A stretch of DNA of 64,000 nt, from NCBI RefSeq assembly GCF_032452875.1, contig NC_083877.1, forward strand, positions 42,767,724 through 42,831,723, written 5' to 3'. Positions 57,097 through 64,000 of the stretch are shown here, one piece after another. The translations under genes were made by a program, and so were the position numbers. Position 1 is the first letter of the stretch. Each line of letters begins with the position of its first letter. This DNA is from Bos javanicus. Lineage: Eukaryota; Chordata; Mammalia; Artiodactyla; Bovidae. The notes below the pieces were generated by a model. That model made no database searches. It was not told where the DNA came from and was given only the letters and a program-made list of their open reading frames with translations.

Positions 57097-57479
57097 ACGG
57101 TAGTCACAAATTTTGACTGATGTTTGTCTGATCTACTTAAAGGCCACTGTACCATCTGCCGGCACCTCATAGCTGCTGGCTGGCATTCTTTGATTCCACT
57201 TCCAATAGTTCTATCATTTGCATTCCACAGAGAGAAGCTTCTGCAACACAGAGACTCGGGACCTTAGTAATCCAATGATTCTGGGCCAGTCGACTCATGT
57301 TTGCTTAGAACCACACAGCTTTTTTCTTGCTGGACACACAGATGTTCCCCAAGGGGCTGGGTTGGATTCAAGTACAGCCACCTGCTTTATGTAGAAGCAG
57401 TGATCACTTCCCACCACAGGTCTATGATGCCAGACTTTTTTTTAAAAAAACTAATCTGTAGTCTTGGATATTTCAAAAT

Positions 57480-57781
57480 TTTATTTTTTCATTTATGGCT
57501 GCACAGGGTTTTTGTTGCTGCACATGGGTTTTCTCTACTTGTGGCAAATGGGGGCTACTCTCCAACTGTGGTGCACAGGCTTCTCCTTGCAGTAGCATCT
57601 CTTGTTGAGGCACAGGCTCTAGGCTCATGGGCTTCAGTAGCTGGAGTGTGTGGGCTCAAGAGTTGTGGTGCACAGGCTTAGTTGCTCCACGGCACGTGGG
57701 ATCTTCCCAGACCAGGGATTGAACCCCTGTACCCTGAACTGGCAGGCGGATTCTTAACCACTGGATCACCAGGGAAATCCC
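57480..57781 (-). repeat. CHR-1-type tRNA SINE
   Basis: Body GCACATGGGTTTTCTCTAC, TTCAGTAGCTGGAGTGTGTG, box-B region GGGATTGAACCCC, and head end GATCACCAGGGAAATCCC. Confidence 0.85.
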
Positions 57782-58476
57782 AGCCTTCTTGATTTTAGAT
57801 GATTTCCTTTCAGGAATGTTGTCTCTCTCTGTAACCTGGCCTCTCTCATGACCATCACACCTCCTATCCAAAATATCTTTATATGTTTGAACCCTAGTTA
57901 TGCAAAAGGGGTTGAATTCTTTCCTGAATGGTTCATGGGTCATAGCACAAATCAGCTGCTGTATATCCTGGTAGAAGAAGTTCTAGGCCAAACAGCTTTA
58001 AGATAGCTGTGGGTCCTGTTACCTAAAGATTAAGGAGAGTGTAGGGAACGAACCTAGCAACATTCCAAATAAAAGAAGAGGTGGCCTAATCTCCTAACTG
58101 ATCCCTGAATTGGTCTTTTATTATGCTATAATAGCTGTTTTTGGTCATGGTCCAGGTTGGCAACTCAAGGTGAGTTACCTTGACTAGAGCCAAGGTCATG
58201 GCTCCAGGAATTCTCTCCCTCCATTAGCATACTCATTTCTTTCATATTACAAACAACAACTTCAAACACTCTCCCTTGATGCCACATCCTTCTAAGCACA
58301 TACTGCCCCATTTCTCAGTTTCCTTTTATAATAAAACTTCTCAGAAGAGTTGTCTCTATCACTGTCTTCACTTTGCTCTTTTGCTCTTCTCTTGAACCCT
58401 CCCTGATGAAGCTTTCATTCCTACCTTTCTACTCAAACAGCTCTCGTTAAGATCTCAAATGACCCTCATATTTTCA

Positions 58477-58499
58477 ACACACACACACACACACACACA
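58477..58499. repeat. (AC)n microsatellite
   Basis: About eleven AC units next to the end of a Bov SINE at 58500. Confidence 0.9.
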
Positions 58500-58617
58500 G
58501 AAGTCGTTCAGTCGTGTCCAACTCTTTGCGACCCCATGGATTGTAGCCCACCAGGCTCCTTGGTCCATGAGATTTTCCAGGCATGAATACTGGAGTGGGT
58601 TGCCGTTTCCTTCTCCC
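58500..58617 (-). repeat. Bov-tA/BOV-A2 tail half
   Basis: AGTCGTTCAGTCGTGTCCAAC to GGTTGCCGTTTCCTTCTCCC. The head half is absent, so the exact subfamily is not assigned. Confidence 0.88.
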
Positions 58618-58699
58618 AATGGCAAATTCTAAGTCTGTACAAAAGGTGACCTTTGACAAATGCTCCTCATTCTTGAAACATTTGCTTCCTTCAGCCTTT

Positions 58700-59033
58700 T
58701 TTTTGTTTTGTTTTGCCACACCATGTAGCTAGTGGGCTTCCCTTGTGGCTCAGCTGGTAAAGAATCTGCCTGCAAGGTGGGAGACCTGGGTTCGATCCCT
58801 GGGTTGGGAAGATCACCTGGAGAAGGGAAAGGCTACCCACTCCAGTATTCTGGCCTGGAGAATTCCATGGACTAACTATACTGTCCATGGGGTCACAAAG
58901 AGTCAAACACGACTGAGCGACTTTCACTTTCACATGTAGCTTGTGGGATCTTAGTTCCTAGATCAGTGATTGAAATCAGACCCTCTGCAGTGGAAGCATG
59001 GAGTCTGAACCACTGAACCCCAGGAAAATCCCT
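58700..59033 (-). repeat. CHR-type SINE, split by a Bov-tA
   Basis: The two CHR parts are about 58700-58730 and 58933-59033 (GTGGGATCTTAGTTCCTAG, head end CCCCAGGAAAATCCC). Confidence 0.7.
58731..58932 (+). repeat. Bov-tA SINE nested in CHR SINE
   Basis: Complete plus-strand element. CATGTAGCT flanks it (58722-58730 and 58933-58941). Confidence 0.9.
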
Positions 59034-60161
59034 TCCCTCAGCTCATAAGGACATTGACCTCAAATTTTCCTGCCTCAAAGAGCACCCCTTCTTACCTCTT
59101 TCACTGGTTCCTCAGCTTATTGACCTCCAGATGCTGGAGCTCCAGGGCTCAGTCTTTGATATTTGTCTCTCTGCTCCCCTTGGTGGAAAGGTCCCCAGAC
59201 TATTCCCTGAATGCCAGACTTGTGCATTCAATTACCCACTTTACAGTGGGTCTGCATCTCAAATATTACATTTCCAAAACAGAATTCTTGATTTTCTTTC
59301 CCCTAAATTTGCACCTGGGTCTCCCTATCAGTGAATGATCTCTTTGTTCTTCCAGGTCCTCAAGTGAAGAACTCAAGTCATTCTTGATTCCTCATCCAAC
59401 CATCAGATTCCTATGTGCTCTCCTCTCTGAATATATCTTGAATCTGACCACCTCCACTGCTGCCTCTCTGACGCAAACCCCATCACCTCACACCTGGGTC
59501 ACATGAAGTCTGCTAACAGAGCTTCCTGCTCATGAAGCTGGAGTAAGCAGCCGCTAGAGGAACCCTTCTGGGATATAAGACGTGCCTGGGCACCCCTCTA
59601 CTCAAAACCCTCTGATGACTCCCATCTCACTCAAAGTAAAATCCACAGCTCCTACCATGGCCCACAGGCCCTCATATCTGACCCACTCACCCCTGTAACA
59701 TCGTCTTCCATGACTCTCGTCCTCGCTTACCCTGCTTCAGGCACACTCTTCTCTTTGCTCCTTCTACAACACACCAGAACACACCTAGCACACATCCCTT
59801 GATCTTCCCTCAGGGCCTCTGTCCTACCCTCCACCTGCCTAGAACGTTTTCCCCCTGAAGAGCTGCAAGAGTCACCCCTTCACATTTCCTCTGGAATGTC
59901 TTCAAATGTCATTCATCAGGAAAGCTTTCCCTAACCACTCTGTATAAAGAAGCAAGCCCTTCCCTCACCTTAACCCCTTACCCTGCTTAATTTTTCACCA
60001 CGTGACATGCAGGTTTACTGTTAGTCTCTCGTTTGTGAGGACAGACACCTAGAACAGTGCCTGGGACATGACAGGCGTTCTGCAGAAATCCCTGTGTTCA
60101 CGCCAAATGAACACGTGTCAACTGTCTTACACACAGGTGTCGCATCAAAACCACTGACTGA

Positions 60162-60352
60162 GGGACTTCCAAGGTTGGCCAGTGGCTAAGACTCCATGTT
60201 CCCAATGCAGGGGGCCCGAGTTCAAGCCCTGGTGAGGGAACTAGATCCCACGTGCCACACCTAAGAGTTCACGTGCCGCAACTAAAAGGTCTCACGTGCT
60301 GCAGCTAAGACCCAGGGCAGCCAGATAAATAAATAAATACTAAAAAATAAAC
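60162..60352 (+). repeat. CHR-2-type tRNA SINE
   Basis: GGGACTTCCAAGGTTGGCC head, GAACTAGATCCCACGTGCC body and (AAAT)n tail. Imperfect flanks (CACTGACTGA / CGCTGACTGA) suggest the target duplication. Confidence 0.87.
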
Positions 60353-60524
60353 GAAAAAACGCTGACTGAAAATACTGACTTCTTTTTTTCCCACAGTGGA
60401 AAGTGAGTTTGAGAAAGGGTGGGATAGTCGCTTTGTGCTCAGGTACTGCAGGATAATTTTATTTCTGTCACTGCTGTTTTAGAGTATGAGCTGACTATTT
60501 CGTTCATGTATTTGTTCATTGTAT

Positions 60525-60731
60525 TTGTTCGGTCAAGTCTTAGTTGCGGCACACTGACCTTCATTGTGTCATATGGGATCTTTCCATGAGGCGCATGGAT
60601 TCTCTAGTTGTGGCACCCCAGCTTACAAGCTCCTCAGCATGTGAGATCTTAGTTCCCCGACCAGGCACCAAACGCTCAATCCCCTGCATTGCAAGGTGGA
60701 TTCTTTATCACTGGACCACCAGGGAAGTCCC
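60525..60731 (-). repeat. CHR-type tRNA SINE
   Basis: CTTAGTTGCGGCACACTG, GAGATCTTAGTTCCCCGACC, and head end TGGACCACCAGGGAAGTCCC. Confidence 0.85.
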
Positions 60732-63045
60732 TGAGCTAATTTTAACTGGAGCCATTGTTTATTTTTCTAAAAGCCTAATTATGTAACCTGGAAAAAATAA
60801 GATTCAAAATGAAAATATTAAAGGGTTGACTGCAATAGGACTTCTTGGTGAAGAGTGGATTACATTTAGAGAGCAATTTATGAGTACAAATACTGAATTT
60901 ATCTCATAAAAACGTGTTATACTTTTTTTTCCCCAAGTGGCGTGAAGTAATACTATTTGAAAAGTGTTTCAAATGTTCAGAAAAATATGTTTTCTAAAAA
61001 TATTAGCAAAATTGGTTTCTTGATAATAATTTTCATCCTTAAAACCATTTACCAATGAATGGTTACATCTTCATATATGCTTCACATCAAGAACAGGAAA
61101 CACTATAGATGTGCTGCCTTAATAATTAAGCAATTGACTGCTGGACAGTTCACTCCCATGATCTTATCTGCTTAATGGAAACAACTGTAATTTTTAAAAG
61201 AGTCCAATAGCAATTATTAGGAGTTGCTTCAAGTCATTAAATAAATGGTTTTAAAAACATATCTGAGGATAGATACATGCCAAATTCTACTATAATATAA
61301 AATCCAAGGGACCATTCCTTTCTTTTGTAGTATTAGAATTTTGTTGTATCAGATAGATCTTAAAAGTAAGACATCATCTGATCCAGGGAGTTTTGTTCTC
61401 AGACATAGTACTAACTTTTGAGACATTTAGGCTGCACAAAACAAATGAAGTCTACATTTTCATCAATGGATAGTGAAATGGGAAAAACAGGGGCAATGAT
61501 CTCTCTCTCATACACACATTCACTGTTACACTTGTATCCTCTCACACACCAGAGAAACGTATATACAGAGAGATGTTGACTTAGTTGTCAACTACTCTCT
61601 CAGGAAGACTGCTTTCTCCTAAAGTTATATCGTTCCTAGTTTTTAAAAAATATTAAAATGTCCTTTTGTTTATGAAGTAATGGTGATAAACTAGTTTCTT
61701 CAAATGTTGACCACCCAATCTGTAAAAATATTTTTTTGAAGTTTATTGATTCATGAAATTTAAAAGTCTGCAAATGATAACTTTCTACTAAAAATATCTT
61801 AGCTGGTTTCCCTCTTTTCAGGTGAAAGCCAAACTCTTCAGCCTGGCATTTGAAGCCTTCTATATCTGGTCTTAATCTGCTTTTTTTACTTTCCTTATCA
61901 CAATAAGGGCAGTCTGGGGTTCAGCCCTTGACCAATGTCACCCACTAAGGTCACTAAGATACCTTTAGCCTCAGTCATCCTAGTTCCTGATCTTAGCAAA
62001 GGTCATTAACAGCCTCAACTCTGTGGGGGGTATGCAAGGAAAACCCTAGGAATGCACACTCAGTGAGCCCTTGAGTTCACAGAACTGTGCTTCGTGCCCA
62101 GGTTAGTATTCCCCTTCCATGGTCAATGGGGCAATGCCTTGAATGCAGCTCAGACGGGGCCCTAAACACGAACCTAGGCCTCACCAATTTCTTGTTCTCA
62201 TGGACAACAACATGTCCCCAAGGCAGGATGGGCATCTGGGACCAGGTGCGTGGATGTGCAAACCATCACTTATCCCAGGGCCAGACCTGTATTCCAGGAC
62301 ATTCCTTGCACCCCTTCTTAATGGACATTGGCTTCCTTTCCTTCTCTTTTCTCCCAGGCCTGTTAGCACCCAGCAGGAATCTTGGCTAAGACTTTGGGGT
62401 TACCTGTGTTCCCTCCATACACTGCTTTCCACTATGCACCTTTTTTTTTTTTCTCCCTAGCAGAGACTGGCTGCCCTGAACACCTTATCTCTCATTCCAC
62501 ATTTCAAAGTCTAGTTTAAACAAGCCTCCAAACACTTTATTTAGAGGGCTCAAACCAGGCATGGGAACACAAGGTGAATGACACAGGCCCTGCCCACTAG
62601 GAACTTAGTCTACTGGGAGTGAGAGCTGAGGGAGAATTCATCTCCCACCAGTTACACATCTGTAAGACAGGATGTACACTTTAATGCAAACATTATTTTA
62701 GGTATAATGAGACTCCATAAATATTTACTGAATAAATATATGGAAAAAATATGACTTGACTTAACAACCCTCAATTCATTTATTCAGCAAATATTTAAGC
62801 GCCCATTATCAAGAATATCAAGAATTCAGACAAGTTAGGGCTTGAAGGGACAGAGTCTACTGGTAATCTAGTCCCATCACCTCATACAGACCAGAGGAGT
62901 CTACAGCTGTGCCCTTGATTTTGGGGAATGGAGTGTTGTGTGCCTTGAAATCAGGGTTCTGCGTACACACCTATCCTTCAGAGGACATCAGTATTCAGTT
63001 ATTCAAGAAAACACATATGACTTCCTAATTTATTGGCAACACCTA

Positions 63046-63167
63046 CCCTTTCTTTTTCGGTTGTGCCATAGGGCATATGAGACCTTAGTTCCCAGGCCAG
63101 GGATCGAACCCCCAACTCCTGCAGTGGAAGCACACAGCCTGAATCACTGGACTACCAGGGAAGTCCC
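63046..63167 (-). repeat. CHR-type tRNA SINE
   Basis: GAGACCTTAGTTCCCAGGCC, GGGATCGAACCC, and head end GACTACCAGGGAAGTCCC. Confidence 0.85.
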
Positions 63168-63827
63168 AACCTACAGTTTCTAGGAGCTTATTTTGTTAAC
63201 ATCTTTTTTTCAATTCAACAATAACATTTATTGGAGGTACATTACATGCCAAGTGGTTGACACAGAGATCCGAGGAGAGGCCCCCATCCTGGAGAAAGTG
63301 AATTAATTCAGAGACTAAACTTGTAAATACCATATTGCTAAAGAATAGTGAGAGGCTTCAGAGAGGCACCTGTAGGTGACCTTCAGAATCAGAAAAAGAG
63401 TATCTCTCCACTAGAAACAGACTGGCTTTTCTCTGGAGTAAATGAATCCTGTTGAAATTCAGTGATCACCTTCTCCTCTAGGAAAGCCTGAGAAAGTGAA
63501 AAACGCCCATGGGCCCCAGAGAAACCGTGAGACCCTCTTTCCCTGTGTAGAGGGGGGAGGGCAGGGAGTCCAGGGAGATGGGCAAACACTGCTGTCTCAC
63601 TCTGCCCTAGGGAACACTGCACAGGGGCTTCAGAAGTGTCTTCTCGAACTGAAAACATTCTGCTGGTAAAAATGTCCTAGACCTAAAGAGAGAAAGTTTT
63701 CCTGTTATCCACCCATTTTAATTTATCTGCAGCCTGATACTTCCTATTCGGGGTCCAGTGATAATCCCACCCACTTAATTCACAGGAGAAAGAATTTAGA
63801 GAGCCCTGGAAAAAAGGGAGAAGCAGA

Positions 63828-64000
63828 GGGAAAATCCCATGGACAGAGGAGCCTGGTAGGCTGCAGTCCATGGGGTGGCTGAGGGTCAGACACGACTGAG
63901 CGACTTCACTTTCACTTTCCACTTTCATGCATTGGAGAAGGAAATGGCAACCCACTCCAGTGCTCTTGCCTGGAGAATCCCAGGGACAGGGGAGCCTGGT
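63828..64000 (+). repeat. BOV-A2 SINE, cut by window end
   Basis: GGAAAATCCCATGGACAGAG, the spacer ACTTCACTTTCACTTTCC, and the second unit up to the last base. The first unit is 5'-truncated. Confidence 0.92.

Larger units (their letters stand above)
58255..59985 (+). repeat. L2 LINE remains (ORF2 and 3' end), interrupted by young SINEs
   Basis: Frame scraps match L2 reverse-transcriptase peptide (ISKTEFLIFFPLNLHL at about 59260-59330). Beyond it are L2 3' landmarks such as AAAACCCTCTGATGACTCCC, CTCAGGGCCTCTGTC and ACTCTGTATAAA. SINEs at 58.50-58.62 and 58.70-59.03 kb split it. Confidence 0.7.
39273..64000 (-). other. Presumed CDKL1 intron running past the right edge (contents)
   Basis: I searched by eye for the CDKL1 N-terminal exons (P-loop, VAIKK, ALREI) and did not find them, so this is taken as intron or upstream sequence. 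The repeats are listed separately. Stretches without a recognised repeat include about 39.7-41.1, 43.2-44.4, 44.8-47.0, 47.3-48.3, 49.3-50.7, 53.1-54.7, 54.9-55.8, 57.8-58.2 and 60.8-63.0 kb. Confidence 0.55.

Noticed and set aside
7441..64000. Recurring similar blocks suggesting a CRISPR-like or satellite array
   Set aside because: The blocks are dispersed SINEs in both orientations with their own target duplications and irregular spacing.

Overview
The window is mammalian, and specifically bovid, nuclear DNA. Three signs show this: genes split into exons with GT/AG borders, a CpG-rich divergent promoter, and dense ruminant repeats (BOV-A2 and Bov-tA SINEs, BovB RTE LINE ends, CHR-type tRNA SINEs, and an L1-BT-type 3' end). 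The gene order L2HGDH(-) / DMAC2L(+) / CDKL1(-) matches the known mammalian block (human 14q21). Cattle or a close relative is the best guess. No prokaryotic, phage, CRISPR or retroviral system was seen.

Layout. (1) About 1.1-2.1 kb: a CpG island with a bidirectional promoter. L2HGDH exon 1, with the start codon and mitochondrial targeting peptide, runs leftward out of the window. A non-coding first exon of DMAC2L runs rightward. (2) 8.55-12.68 kb: four coding exons of DMAC2L (ATP5S, factor B), which join exactly into a 200-residue protein. Its 3' UTR has a polyadenylation signal near 13.23 kb. (3) 15.74-39.27 kb: eight coding exons of CDKL1 on the minus strand, tail-to-tail with DMAC2L. They supply residues 57 to the C-terminus by human numbering, including the HRD, DFG, TDY and SPE motifs. 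The N-terminal exons (P-loop, ATP-binding lysine) were not found and should lie beyond 64.0 kb. (4) 39.3-64.0 kb: no coding exon was recognised. It is taken as a very long CDKL1 intron made largely of SINEs and LINE remnants.

Function. The genes are neighbours, not an operon. L2HGDH (L-2-hydroxyglutarate oxidation) and DMAC2L (ATP synthase factor B) are both nuclear genes for mitochondrial proteins and share a promoter. CDKL1 is a CDK/MAPK-like Ser/Thr kinase linked to cilia. The most useful observations are: a CDKL1 exon flanked by two near-identical, directly repeated BovB ends; two competing in-frame donors near the CDKL1 C-terminus; in-frame skippable exons; several SINEs with clean target-site duplications; and an AT-rich inverted repeat inside an L1-BT tail. 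I found no convincing undescribed biological system.
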